Notes: generated by a model not told the origin, from the sequence alone. A stretch of 64,000 bases of DNA from Pseudomonas sp. (GCF_002796985.1 NZ_PEKX01000009.1:390547-454546); one strand, 5' to 3'; shown: positions 35,588 through 43,642, numbered from the stretch's first letter. Made by a program: numbers and translations.

Positions 35588-35649
35588 GGCCCCGCTCCCC
35601 GTGGGGCCCTACCGCTTTCCGAGCGGCGCAGGCTTTCCTACAAAGCCTG
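35588..35649 (+). promoter_or_regulatory. Three consecutive hairpins between the PHA-system gene and phaI
   Basis: The gap 35580-35749 contains GGCCCC-N9-GGGGCC (35588-35608), CCGCT-N5-AGCGG (35612-35626) and CAGGCTTT-CCTAC-AAAGCCTG (35629-35649). The last has an 8-bp perfect stem, followed loosely by GTATGTGTTTTCTAATTTTC. It could end the upstream transcript or act as an operator for phaIF. Both readings fit and I cannot choose. Confidence 0.5.
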
Positions 35650-35749
35650 GTATGTGTTTTCTAATTTTCCCCGATACCTTGGCTCACAGTCCCGCCTGAT
35701 GCGGGCCGCTATTCGACATCATCGAATCTGAACCCTGTGAGGTATCACC

Positions 35750-36160
35750 ATGACCAAGGCCGTCAGCAAGAAGAAAGTCGTAGAACTCGAATCCTCCCTC
35801 TACACCGATGCCAAGCACTACGCCCGGCAGATCTGGCTGGCAGGCCTGGGCACCTATGCTCGCGTGGGCGTCGAAGGCAGCGAGTACTTCAGGGATCTGG
35901 TGAAGGCTGGCGAGTCCGTGGAGAAGAAGGGCCGCGACCTGGTGAGCACCCAGATCGATGCCGCCAATGACACCGTCAAGGGTCGTCTGCACAGCGTCAA
36001 GGCCAAGCTCAACTTCGACAAGATCGAAGAGGCGTTCGACGCCCGCGTCTCCTCCGCCCTCAATCGCATCGGCATTCCCTCCAGGCGTGATGTGGAGGCG
36101 CTCTCTGCTAAGCTGGATGAGCTGAGCGCAGTGCTCGAGCGAGTCGCGAAAATCCAATAA
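35750..36160 (+). CDS. phaI: PhaI, phasin-like PHA granule-associated protein
   Basis: PhaI coats medium-chain-length PHA granules. The 136-residue protein has a KHYARQIWLAGLGTYARV region shared with PhaF, a helical central part (AGESVEKKGRDLVSTQIDAANDTVKGRLHSVKAKL) and a C-terminal coil (DVEALSAKLDELSAVLERV). It precedes phaF by 10 bases and is transcribed with it, convergent with the phaD end of the synthase cluster. In pseudomonads phaIF is controlled by PhaD. Confidence 0.92.
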   Translation: MTKAVSKKKVVELESSLYTDAKHYARQIWLAGLGTYARVGVEGSEYFRDLVKAGESVEKKGRDLVSTQIDAANDTVKGRLHSVKAKLNFDKIEEAFDARVSSALNRIGIPSRRDVEALSAKLDELSAVLERVAKIQ

Positions 36161-36170
36161 GGAGAGCGGG

Positions 36171-37052
36171 ATGGCTGGCAAAAAAACTACCGATAAAAAA
36201 GAGTCCGGCTGGATCGGCGAGGTCGAGAAATACTCGCGGCAGATCTGGCTGGCTGGCTTGGGGGCCTACTCGAAGGTCAGCAAGGATGGCAGCAAGGTGT
36301 TCGAGACCCTGGTCAAGGACGGCGAGAAGGCTGAGAAGCTGGCCAAGACCGAAGTCGAGGGCGCGGTGAAGACCTCCGCCCGTTCCGCGAAGTCGCGCGT
36401 CGATGCCGTCAAGGGCGCCGCGATCGGCAAGTGGGGCGAGCTCGAAGAGGCCTTCGACAAGCGTCTGAACAGCGCGATCTCGCGCCTGGGCGTACCGAGC
36501 AGCCGTGAAGTGAAAGACCTGCACAGCAAGGTCGACAGCCTCACCAAGCAGATCGAGAAACTCACCGGCGTCAGCGTCGCCAAACCGGCTGCCAAGGCCG
36601 CCGCCAAACCTGCAGCGAAAGCCGCCGCGAAACCGGCTGCGAAGCCCGCTGCGAAGACCGCGGCCGCCAAACCTGCGGCGAAGCCTGCAGCCAAGCCGGT
36701 AGCCAAAGCAGCCGCCAAGCCTGCTGCGAAGCCGGCTGCCAAGGCTGCGGCCAAGCCCGCCGCGAAACCGGCTGCCAAACCCGCTGCTGCGAAAGCCGCT
36801 GCGAAGCCGGCCGCCAAAGCCGCGGCCAAGCCCGCTGCAAAACCGGCTGCTGCCGCCAAGCCTGCCGCTGCGAAACCTGCAGCCAAGCCCGCCGCGGCGA
36901 AGAAGCCGGCCGTGAAGAAGCCTGCTGCGCCCAAGGCTGCCGCCAAACCGGCCGCTGCTCCGGCTGCCACCCCGGCACCGTCGGCTCCTGCCGCTGCGCC
37001 GGCCGTGACGCCGTCCGCCGCCGCTCCGGCCGCGCCGTCGTCCCAGGCCTGA
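36171..37052 (+). CDS. phaF: PhaF, PHA granule-associated protein with histone-like C-terminal repeats
   Basis: The N-terminal half (about 1-135) is a phasin similar to PhaI, including YSRQIWLAGLGAYSKV and a leucine-zipper-like DLHSKVDSLTKQIEKL. The C-terminal half is histone H1-like: many AAKPAAKP and related Lys/Ala/Pro repeats from about 36580 to 36960, then an Ala/Pro tail. PhaF in P. putida binds DNA non-specifically through this part and helps distribute granules at division. GGAGAGCGGG precedes ATG 36171. Length is 293 residues; repeat number is expected to vary between strains. Confidence 0.94.
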   Translation: MAGKKTTDKKESGWIGEVEKYSRQIWLAGLGAYSKVSKDGSKVFETLVKDGEKAEKLAKTEVEGAVKTSARSAKSRVDAVKGAAIGKWGELEEAFDKRLNSAISRLGVPSSREVKDLHSKVDSLTKQIEKLTGVSVAKPAAKAAAKPAAKAAAKPAAKPAAKTAAAKPAAKPAAKPVAKAAAKPAAKPAAKAAAKPAAKPAAKPAAAKAAAKPAAKAAAKPAAKPAAAAKPAAAKPAAKPAAAKKPAVKKPAAPKAAAKPAAAPAATPAPSAPAAAPAVTPSAAAPAAPSSQA

Positions 37053-37071
37053 TCGGTCTGCTGCAACACCC

Positions 37072-37099
37072 ACGCCCGGCCTCGTGCCGGGCGTTTTCA
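37072..37099 (+). terminator. Rho-independent terminator of phaIF
   Basis: ACGCCCGGC-CTCGT-GCCGGGCGT is a 9-bp stem starting 19 bases after the phaF stop, ending in TTTCATT. It separates phaF from the convergent phaD. Confidence 0.87.
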
Positions 37100-37127
37100 T
37101 TCCATCAAGGGTGAACCAAGGGGTGGG

Positions 37128-37742
37128 TCAGGGCGCGAGGTAGCGTTTGGCGAGCCGCTCGGCGATCAACTGCGAGTCCGGGCGCAGGTGCGGCGCCACC
37201 AGCATCATCACCTGGAACACCACGTGGCGGATGTCGGCCTGGTGGCCGAGGATGCGCTGGTAGTCGAGGGAGAACAGCAGGGTCAGGGTGATCTGCTCCA
37301 CCAGCTGGCCGAGTGCGTCGGTATCGCTGGCCAGTTCATCCTGCGCCTTGAGCTGTGCCAGCAGAATAGCCAGGGTGCGCTTGAGCTGGTTGAGCCAGGC
37401 GCGTACGCCACGGGCGAGCTTGGGCAGGCGCCCGGCGAGGTTGGAGAGGTCCTGGAAGAGGAAGCGGTAGTGCGCCAGGCGTTCGACGATCAGGTGCAGG
37501 AACAGCCAGTAGTCCTCGGCACCCAACTGCACGTCGGCGGGCGGGTCGAGCAGTGGCGCCAATTCGTCCTGGAAGCGCTCGAACAGCACCAGCACCAGCG
37601 GCTCCTTGCCGTGGAAGTGGTAGTAGAGATTGCCGGGGCTGATGCCCAGTTCGGTGGCGATCTGCAAGGTGGATACGTTGGGCTCGCCCTGCTCGTTGAA
37701 CAGCTGCAGGGCGCATTCGAGAATCCGGTCGCGCGTTTTCAT
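37128..37742 (-). CDS. phaD: PhaD, TetR-family regulator of the PHA genes
   Basis: PhaD activates pha promoters in P. putida, apparently sensing an intermediate of fatty-acid metabolism. The 204-residue protein has a TetR helix-turn-helix at about residues 5-50 (ILECALQLFNEQGEPNVSTLQIATELGISPGNLYYHFHGKEPLV) and a ligand-binding C-terminal domain rich in Leu and Phe (FLFQDLSNLAGRLPKLARGVRAWL). It is the last gene of phaC1-phaZ-phaC2-phaD but is separated from phaC2 by a 245-base gap that contains a REPIN. Confidence 0.92.
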   Translation of the reverse strand: MKTRDRILECALQLFNEQGEPNVSTLQIATELGISPGNLYYHFHGKEPLVLVLFERFQDELAPLLDPPADVQLGAEDYWLFLHLIVERLAHYRFLFQDLSNLAGRLPKLARGVRAWLNQLKRTLAILLAQLKAQDELASDTDALGQLVEQITLTLLFSLDYQRILGHQADIRHVVFQVMMLVAPHLRPDSQLIAERLAKRYLAP

Positions 37743-37839
37743 CCGTGTTCAGGTTCCAGCCGCAGTGGGCCCGACGATAGCCTCGGTGAGCCGTGGCCCG
37801 CAATTGCCGACGCGCAAACTTTCGAGGTGTTGGCCGACC

Positions 37840-37915
37840 TGTAGGAGCGAGCTTGCTCGCGAACCTCGCCGGGAGTGCATGGCATCAAGCGGTTCGCGAG
37901 CAAGCTCGCTCCTAC
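37840..37915. repeat. REPIN between phaC2 and phaD
   Basis: TGTAGGAGCGAGCTTGCTCG plus CGAACC (37840-37866) and the inverse GGTTCGCGAGCAAGCTCGCT plus CCTAC (37891-37915) are separated by 25 bases. It sits within the 245-base gap of the phaC2-phaD transcript, where a hairpin could affect mRNA stability. Confidence 0.9.
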
Positions 37916-37987
37916 GAAGATCAGAACAGTACCAGTGGTGGGCGCGCAGCGAACAACCCGCAACGGGTTGCCCGTTCCATAGTTGCA

Positions 37988-39670
37988 TCAACGCACGTGC
38001 ACGTAAGTCCCCGGCGCCGCTTCCTTGGGCGGGTACTCGGCGTTGCCCAGCTCGAAGTTCACCGGCCGGCGCTCGCCCGAGCGCTGCTGGATCCACTCCA
38101 GCCATAGCGGCCACCAACTGCCCTCCTGGCGTTGGGTGTCGTAGTACCAGGCGCGCGGATCGGAGCTGATCTTGCCGTTCTCGAAATAGCAGGCCTTGGG
38201 GTTGCCCGGAGGGTTGAGGATGCTCTGGATGTGCCCGCTGTTGGACAACACGAAGCGGCTGTCGCCACCCAGCAACTGGGCCGAGCGATAGACCGCATCC
38301 CATGGCGTGATGTGGTCGGTGATGCCGGCGACGTGGAAGTTGTCCACGGCCACTTTCTTCAGGTCGACGGCGGTGCCATTGACCTCCATGGCGCCAGGGC
38401 GGGCCAGCGGGTTGTGCTTGAAGAAGTCGAGGAAGTCCCCGTGCAATGCGGCGGGCAGGCGGGTGTTGTCGTTGTTCCAGTAAAGGATGTCGAAGGCCGG
38501 CGGCTGCTTGCCCAGCAGGTAGTTGTTGACCCAGTAGTTCCAGATCAGGTCGTTGGGGCGCATCCAGGCAAAGATCTTCGCCATGTCGCGGCCATCCAGT
38601 ACGCCGTGCTGGTAGGAGCGGCGCTTGCTGCTCTCCAGGGTTTGCTCGTCGGCGAACAGTGCGGCGGGGGTTTCCACCTGGCTGTCCAGCAGGCTCACCA
38701 GGTAGGTGGCGCTGGCGATCTTGCGCAGTTGCCGGCGCGCCTGTAGATGGCCCTGCAGTGCGGCGATGGTCAGCCCGCCGGAGCAGGCGCCCATCAGGTT
38801 GACGCTGCGGCTGCCGCTGATCGAGCGGCAGGCCTCGATGGCTTCATCCAGCGCCTTGACGTAGGTCGACAGACCCCACTCGCGGTGGCGCGCGTCGGGG
38901 TTTCGCCAACTGACCATGAACAGCTGCAGATTGTTCTTCAGCGCGTACTGGACGAAGCTTTTTTCCGGGCTGAGATCGAAGATGTAGAACTTGTTGATCT
39001 GCGGCGGCACGATCATCAGGGGTTTGGCGTGCAGGTGCTCGCCCATCGGCTTGTACTGGATCAGCTCCAGCACTTCGTTGCGGAACACCACGGCTCCCGG
39101 CGTGGTGGCCAGGTTCTGGCCGATCTCGAAGGCGCTGCGGCTGACCTGGCTGGGCATGCCGCCGTTGTGCATCAGGTCGTCGAGCAGGTGTTGCACACCC
39201 TTCACCAGGCTCTGCCCACCGGTGTTGAACAGCTCCTTCACAGCCAGCGGGTTGAGCAGGGTGTTCGACGGCGAGGCGGCGTCGGAGAGGATCGACAGCA
39301 GGAAGCGCGCGCGGGAGCGGTCATCGTGGTTCAGGTCGCTCTCGTCGACCCAGGCCAGCAGTTGTTTCTGCCAGGCCAGGTAGGTCTGCACGGTGCGCCG
39401 GTAGAACGGGTTCAGGCGCCAGGACGGGTCCTGGAAGCGCGCATCCTGCGGGCTGGGCTGCAACGGCGAATCGCCGATCAGCACCTTGCCCACCTGCTTG
39501 CCGAAGGCCGCCAGGTGTTTCGCCGAATGCATCGGCTGGCGTACTCCCTGCATCGCCAGCAGGCGCAGGGTGGACAGCATGTCCTTGCCGCGCAGGCCGA
39601 CCATCGCGCTCTGCGCATTCATGTATTCGGTAGGGGCGGGGACGCTACCCGGCTCAGCTTTCTCTCGCAT
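37988..39670 (-). CDS. phaC2: PhaC2, class II PHA synthase
   Basis: PhaC2 polymerises R-3-hydroxyacyl-CoA of medium chain length. The 560-residue length equals that of PAO1 PhaC2 as I recall. The lipase-like box GACSGG places the nucleophile at Cys296; catalytic Asp lies in the AGITDHITPWDAVYRS region and catalytic His in LSNSGHIQSILNPPGNPKA. The C-terminus is PGTYVHVR. The start ATG 39670 (MREKAEPGS) is chosen over upstream in-frame codons, which lie within an inverted-repeat leader. It has a 343-base gap upstream and probably its own promoter. Confidence 0.96.
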   Translation of the reverse strand: MREKAEPGSVPAPTEYMNAQSAMVGLRGKDMLSTLRLLAMQGVRQPMHSAKHLAAFGKQVGKVLIGDSPLQPSPQDARFQDPSWRLNPFYRRTVQTYLAWQKQLLAWVDESDLNHDDRSRARFLLSILSDAASPSNTLLNPLAVKELFNTGGQSLVKGVQHLLDDLMHNGGMPSQVSRSAFEIGQNLATTPGAVVFRNEVLELIQYKPMGEHLHAKPLMIVPPQINKFYIFDLSPEKSFVQYALKNNLQLFMVSWRNPDARHREWGLSTYVKALDEAIEACRSISGSRSVNLMGACSGGLTIAALQGHLQARRQLRKIASATYLVSLLDSQVETPAALFADEQTLESSKRRSYQHGVLDGRDMAKIFAWMRPNDLIWNYWVNNYLLGKQPPAFDILYWNNDNTRLPAALHGDFLDFFKHNPLARPGAMEVNGTAVDLKKVAVDNFHVAGITDHITPWDAVYRSAQLLGGDSRFVLSNSGHIQSILNPPGNPKACYFENGKISSDPRAWYYDTQRQEGSWWPLWLEWIQQRSGERRPVNFELGNAEYPPKEAAPGTYVHVR

Positions 39671-39770
39671 GAACAGCACTCCGTAAAGGGTCCGACCTGC
39701 CAAAGGCGAAGCAAGGGCTGTACCGGAGTCGGGAAGACCCCGAGCCAGACGCCTGCCGCCAGTTCGAGGG

Positions 39771-39912
39771 GTGTGCACGGGTATCGACGCGAGAGGGCGA
39801 CTGCCCGAAAACAGGGCAGTGGATCAGCAGCCGGGTTGCCCTGCGGGCACCCTGGAAGGTGACCGCAGCACTGGTCCCGATTCAGGCGCTACGTGTCGAT
39901 ACCCGTGAACAC
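39771..39912 (-). promoter_or_regulatory. Long inverted repeat and nested hairpins in the phaC2 leader
   Basis: The gap 39671-40013 between phaZ and phaC2 contains a 21-bp arm (39771-39791, GTGTGCACGGGTATCGACGC) whose reverse complement recurs at 39892-39912 with only 2 mismatches. Between the arms lie two hairpins: ACTGCCC-N7-GGGCAGT (39800-39820) and GGGTTGCCC with GGGCACCC (about 39833-39852). The arms are about 100 bases apart. They could be a pair of operators for a regulator such as PhaD, or base-pair in the phaC2 leader RNA. I see no coding potential. Confidence 0.6.
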
Positions 39913-40013
39913 GCCTGTTTGTTGTTCGGCTCTTTAAAAAAAGTGCCTGCGCAGCGATCGGTCAAGGCAGGATGCCCGCCGACTGTGACGATGCTGTGAT
40001 GCTCCCGCCGGCC

Positions 40014-41018
40014 TCAGCTGGCCTTTGGCGCGAACGGGCGGGGGTGAATGACCGCGCGCTGCCGTTCTTCCTGGAGGAATTTCATGATGATCGGCGCCAC
40101 GGTTTCCGCGCGGGTCACCAGGAACAGGTGGCCGTCGTCGATCACGTGCAGTTCGGAGTTGGGAATACGCCACGCGATCATGCGCATGTTGATCAGCGGG
40201 ATGATCGGGTCGTCGTCGCCGGCCAGGATCAGCGTCGGCTGACGGATCTTGTGCAGCCAGTGGATGCTGGTCCAGCCCAGGCCCGCGAACAACTGCCAGT
40301 AGTAGCCCATCTTGCCGGAGGAACGCACCTTGCTGGCGAAGGCCATGGCCAGCTTCGGGTCGCGGCGGAAGGCGCCGCCGTAGATGTCCGGGGCGATGTG
40401 CACGCCGTAGGACGGCTGGATGTAGCGCCGCGGGCTGGCCATGCGCCAGAGCACCCGTGGCTTGCCTGGCACCATCACCGCCCCGGCGGCGGTAGCGGCG
40501 AGGATCAGCTTCTTGCAGCGCTCGGGGTAGTCATGGGCGAACTGCTGCGCCAGGGCGCCCCCCCAGGACACGCCAATCGCCGTGACCTGCCCATAGTCCA
40601 GGTAATCAAGCATGCGCGCCGCCAGCTTCGCCAGACCGGGGAAGCGGTATGGCTTGCTGGGTGTGGACGAGCCGCCGACGCCGGGGACGTCGAAGGCGAT
40701 GACTTCCAGGTCCGGGTCCAGCGCGGCGACGAAGGGGAAGACCAGTTCCAGGTTGGCGCCGATGCCGTTGAAGATCAGCAGCGGCGTCATGTGCCTCTTG
40801 CCGGGGCGCACGGCGGTGCGGATGGTCTGCCCGTCGAGCTCGATGGTGCGGAACTCGAAGGGCTGCGCTGCCGGCGCCTTGCTCGGCAGTATCTCCTCGC
40901 TGCTGCGTTTGCTGCGCGCGCGCCGGCTCGTCGGCGCGGCCGCTTCCACGGCCTGCGACGATTCTGGGGTGTTGGCGTCGTCCTCGGCGCCGGCCTGCGG
41001 GAGAAGTTCTGTTTTCAT
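40014..41018 (-). CDS. phaZ: PhaZ, intracellular mcl-PHA depolymerase with an N-terminal extension
   Basis: PhaZ is an alpha/beta hydrolase that mobilises stored PHA. From about residue 54 the sequence is typical: FEFRTIELDGQTIRTAVRPGK, PLLIFNGIGANLELVFPF, DPDLEVIAFDVPGVGGSS, the lipase box IGVSWGGALAQQF (nucleophile Ser) and DDGHLFLVTRAE near the C-terminus (catalytic His). The usual length is about 283 residues; this protein has 334 because of a 50-residue N-terminal extension rich in Ala, Glu and Arg (TSRRARSKRSSEE). The start ATG 41018 overlaps the phaC1 stop as ATGA, which supports it, and I see no good internal start at the family N-terminus. Confidence 0.93.
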   Translation of the reverse strand: MKTELLPQAGAEDDANTPESSQAVEAAAPTSRRARSKRSSEEILPSKAPAAQPFEFRTIELDGQTIRTAVRPGKRHMTPLLIFNGIGANLELVFPFVAALDPDLEVIAFDVPGVGGSSTPSKPYRFPGLAKLAARMLDYLDYGQVTAIGVSWGGALAQQFAHDYPERCKKLILAATAAGAVMVPGKPRVLWRMASPRRYIQPSYGVHIAPDIYGGAFRRDPKLAMAFASKVRSSGKMGYYWQLFAGLGWTSIHWLHKIRQPTLILAGDDDPIIPLINMRMIAWRIPNSELHVIDDGHLFLVTRAETVAPIIMKFLQEERQRAVIHPRPFAPKAS

Positions 41019-42694
41019 CGTTCGTGTACGTAGGTTCCAGGGGCGGCTTCGCCAGCCGGGTGGGCCTTGTTGCCCAGCGCGGTCGGTGCCTTGCGCGTCT
41101 TGCCCGAACGCTCGGCGAGCCAGTTCTGCCAGTGCAGCCACCAGGAGTCGGCGTGCTTGCTGGCGTTTTCCTGCCAGGTCTTCGGATCGGCCGACAGCTC
41201 GGGGCCGGTCATGAAGCGGGCCTTGGGGTTGCCGGGCGGGTTGAGGATGCTCTGGATGTGCCCGCTGTTGGAGAGGATGAATTCACACTTGCCGCCCAGC
41301 AGACGGGCGGAGCGGTAGCAGGCTTCCCAGGGCGTGATGTGGTCGGACAAGCCGGCCACGCAGTAGAAGTCGCAGGTGATCTGCTTGAGGTCGATCGGCG
41401 TACCGCCCACTTCCAGCGCGCCGGCGCGGGTCAGCGGGTTGGTCTTGAACATCTCCACCAGCTCGCCGTGCAGTGCGGCCGGCAGGCGCGTGGTGTCGTT
41501 GTTCCAGAACAGGATGTCGAAGGCCGGCGGCTGGTTGCCCAGCAGGTAGTTGTTGACCCAGTAGTTCCAGATCAGGTCGTTGGGGCGCATCCAGGCGAAC
41601 ACCTTGGCCATGTCCTTGCCTTCGAGGACGCCGGACTGGTACGAGCGGCGCTTGGCGGCCTCCAGGGTCTTCTCGTCGGCGAACAGGGCGATCTGGGTGT
41701 TCAGCTCGAAGTCCAGCACGCTGACCATCTGGGTGAAGGCGTTGACCTTCTTCTCGCCCAGCGCGGCGTAGTGGCCGAGCAGGGTGACGGTGGTGATGCC
41801 GCCGGAGCAGGCGCCGAGCATGTTCAGGTCCTTGGCGCCGGTGATGGCCAGGACCGCATCGATGGCTTCCTTCAGCGCTTCGATGTAGGTGGTCAGGCCC
41901 CACTCGCGCTGCGCCTTGGTCGGGTTGCGCCAGCTGACGATGAAGGTCTGCACCTGGTTGCGCAGGCAAAAGCGCGCCAGGCTCTTCTCCGGCGACAGGT
42001 CGAACACGTAGAACTTGTTGATCTGCGGCGGCACCACCAGTAGCGGGCGCTCGTGCACGCTCTCGGTGATCGGCTTGTACTGGATGACTTCCAGCACGTC
42101 GTTGCGGAACACCACCGCGCCTTCGGTCACGGCCAGGTTCTTGCCGACCTCGAAGGCTTCCATGTTGACCTGGCTGGGCATGCCGCCGTTGTTCACCAGG
42201 TCCTTGGCCAGATGGGTGAGTCCGTCGAGCAGGCTCTTGCCGCCGGTCTCGAAGAAGCGCTTGACCGCTGCCGGGTTGGACAGTGTGTTGGTCGGCGCCA
42301 TGGCCTCGGTCATCAGGTTGATGACGAACTGACCGCGGCTGATGTCCAGGGCGGACAGGTTGCTGTCGCCGATCCAGGTGTGGAGTTCCTTGCGCCAGGC
42401 CAGGTAGGACTGCAGGTAGCGGCGGTACAGCGGGTTCTGGCTCCAGGCCGGATCATTGAAGCGGCGGTCGTCGTCCGAGGGCTTGAGTTCGGATCGGCCG
42501 AGCAGGACGTTCTTCAGCTCCAGGCCGAAGTGAGTCACGTGCTTGGCGCTGTGGAGCGGCTGCTTGATCGCTTGCAGCAGCACCATGCGGGCAGAGGTGA
42601 GCAGGTCCTTGCCCTGAATGCCGATCACCGGGCTGAGGTTGAGGGTGTTTTCCGCGGCTTGTTGGGGTAGATCGCTATTGTTCTTCTGGGTCAT
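41015..42694 (-). CDS. phaC1: PhaC1, class II PHA synthase
   Basis: PhaC1 is the main mcl-PHA synthase. The 559 residues equal the usual length. The active site box GACSGG gives Cys296; Asp lies in the AGLSDHITPWEACYRS region, and His in LSNSGHIQSILNPPGNPKA. The N-terminus MTQKNNSDLPQQAAENTLNL matches class II enzymes. It is the first gene of the cluster and overlaps phaZ by 4 bases. A CA-rich sequence in codons 4-6 is a probable Hfq/Crc target (separate entry). Residues of phaC1 and phaC2 are similar enough to indicate an old duplication. Confidence 0.96.
   Translation of the reverse strand: MTQKNNSDLPQQAAENTLNLSPVIGIQGKDLLTSARMVLLQAIKQPLHSAKHVTHFGLELKNVLLGRSELKPSDDDRRFNDPAWSQNPLYRRYLQSYLAWRKELHTWIGDSNLSALDISRGQFVINLMTEAMAPTNTLSNPAAVKRFFETGGKSLLDGLTHLAKDLVNNGGMPSQVNMEAFEVGKNLAVTEGAVVFRNDVLEVIQYKPITESVHERPLLVVPPQINKFYVFDLSPEKSLARFCLRNQVQTFIVSWRNPTKAQREWGLTTYIEALKEAIDAVLAITGAKDLNMLGACSGGITTVTLLGHYAALGEKKVNAFTQMVSVLDFELNTQIALFADEKTLEAAKRRSYQSGVLEGKDMAKVFAWMRPNDLIWNYWVNNYLLGNQPPAFDILFWNNDTTRLPAALHGELVEMFKTNPLTRAGALEVGGTPIDLKQITCDFYCVAGLSDHITPWEACYRSARLLGGKCEFILSNSGHIQSILNPPGNPKARFMTGPELSADPKTWQENASKHADSWWLHWQNWLAERSGKTRKAPTALGNKAHPAGEAAPGTYVHER
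42678..42685 (-). promoter_or_regulatory. CA motif (Hfq/Crc target) at the phaC1 start
   Basis: On the minus strand codons 4-6 of phaC1 read AAGAACAA, a perfect AANAANAA match, beginning 10 bases from the A of ATG. In P. putida, Crc with Hfq represses phaC1 translation through a CA motif close to the start. The motif in the equivalent place implies the same carbon-catabolite control here. Confidence 0.65.
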
Positions 42695-43178
42695 CGGCGA
42701 CGCTCCATTGTCCTGAGACGCATACTGGCGGGGCTCACCTTTCGTGACGGGGGCCAAGTACTGCTCGAGGTTGCGGAACGTGGAGAGGGCTCCACGCGAT
42801 TCATCACTTGGCGGCATCACTGGTCAATCAGGGAGACCCAAGTTCTGCGCACTAAAAGCTCCGTGCACGCACTGCCTTGGTTACCCGAGTTTCCTTCGCC
42901 GCGCAAGCTAGTGCGGCGTGGGCCATCTCCTAGGAGTATGTCGGGAAAAGTTAGAAAACGCGCCCTAGAGCGGGGGCGTCTCGCCAATCCCGTGGTGGCG
43001 TCCACGCACGCAGCAGTCTGCAACGGGAATGTTGCAAATGGCGTGCCCTGGAGCGATTGCCCGACGAAGGTTGGTGCGGAGGGTGAAACGGGGAGGAAAG
43101 ATCGAACGAGTTGGAGGGGCGAGGCGATAGGGGTGTTGATCTTGTAGGCGCGAGCTTGCTCGCTCCTACAGAGGAAGC
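42695..43178. other. Non-coding gap upstream of phaC1, with dyad and REP remnant
   Basis: No gene is seen in these 484 bases, which must hold the phaC1 promoter. Visible structure includes TGCAAC-GGGAAT-GTTGCA (43019-43036), a CTCCTAGGAG palindrome (42927-42936), and a single REP-like hairpin (43143-43170) with TGTAGGCGCGAGC and GCTCGCTCCTACA arms. I could not identify a firm -35/-10 or -24/-12 promoter. Confidence 0.6.
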
Positions 43179-43550
43179 CTACAGCATGAGTTTAACGACG
43201 GACTCCGACGGGTCGCGCGACTTGCCGGCTTTCTCCAGCTGCGCCAGGTAGTCGGCCCACAGCTCGTCATGGCGCACGCACAGCTCGTAAAGGTAGTCCC
43301 AGGTGAACAGGCCGCTGTCGTGGCCGTCGTCGAAGGTCAGCTTGAGTGCGTACTGCCCGGCCGGCTCCAGGTTGCTCAGGCCGACATTCAGCTTGCCCAC
43401 CTGCAGCACCGGGTTGCCGTGACCCTGGACTTCCGCCGACGGCGAATGCACGCGCAGGAATTCGGCGGGCAGCTCGTAGGACTGATCCCCATAGGTCAGC
43501 GAAAGCTTTTTCGAGGCCTTGTGCAGCTTGATGGCGGAAGGAATGCGCAT
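43179..43550 (-). CDS. DUF971 family protein
   Basis: The 123-residue protein (MRIPSAIKLHKASKKLSL) fits DUF971, a domain also found at the N-terminus of gamma-butyrobetaine hydroxylases: YELPAEFLRVHSPSAEV and a C-terminal GLFTWDYLYELCVRHDELWADYL. The function is unknown; the domain has been linked to iron-sulfur or metal-related processes. ATG 43550 is chosen from the family N-terminus. It lies downstream of hslVU and its terminator; a similar gene accompanies hslU in other pseudomonads. Confidence 0.82.
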   Translation of the reverse strand: MRIPSAIKLHKASKKLSLTYGDQSYELPAEFLRVHSPSAEVQGHGNPVLQVGKLNVGLSNLEPAGQYALKLTFDDGHDSGLFTWDYLYELCVRHDELWADYLAQLEKAGKSRDPSESVVKLML

Positions 43551-43591
43551 GGACGGCTCCTGAACGGCGATCCCGGCATTGTAGCGCCGGC

Positions 43592-43624
43592 GGAAAAACA
43601 ACGGGGCGCCCTGAGGCGCCCCGT
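43592..43624 (-). terminator. Terminator of hslVU
   Basis: On the minus strand, ACGGGGCGCC-TCAG-GGCGCCCCGT has a perfect 10-bp stem followed by TGTTTTTCC. It lies 19 bases beyond the hslU stop, between it and the DUF971 gene. Confidence 0.92.
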
Positions 43625-43642
43625 CGCAGCGATGTGGATCGC

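Noticed and set aside
35650..35670. TGGTAT-N5-TTCT before phaI as a sigma-54 promoter
   Set aside because: The invariant GC at -12 is absent.
42890..42930. Possible sigma-54 promoter for phaC1 (CGCAC..TTGC on the minus strand)
   Set aside because: The -24 GG is missing and the spacing to TTGC is one base short of the required distance.
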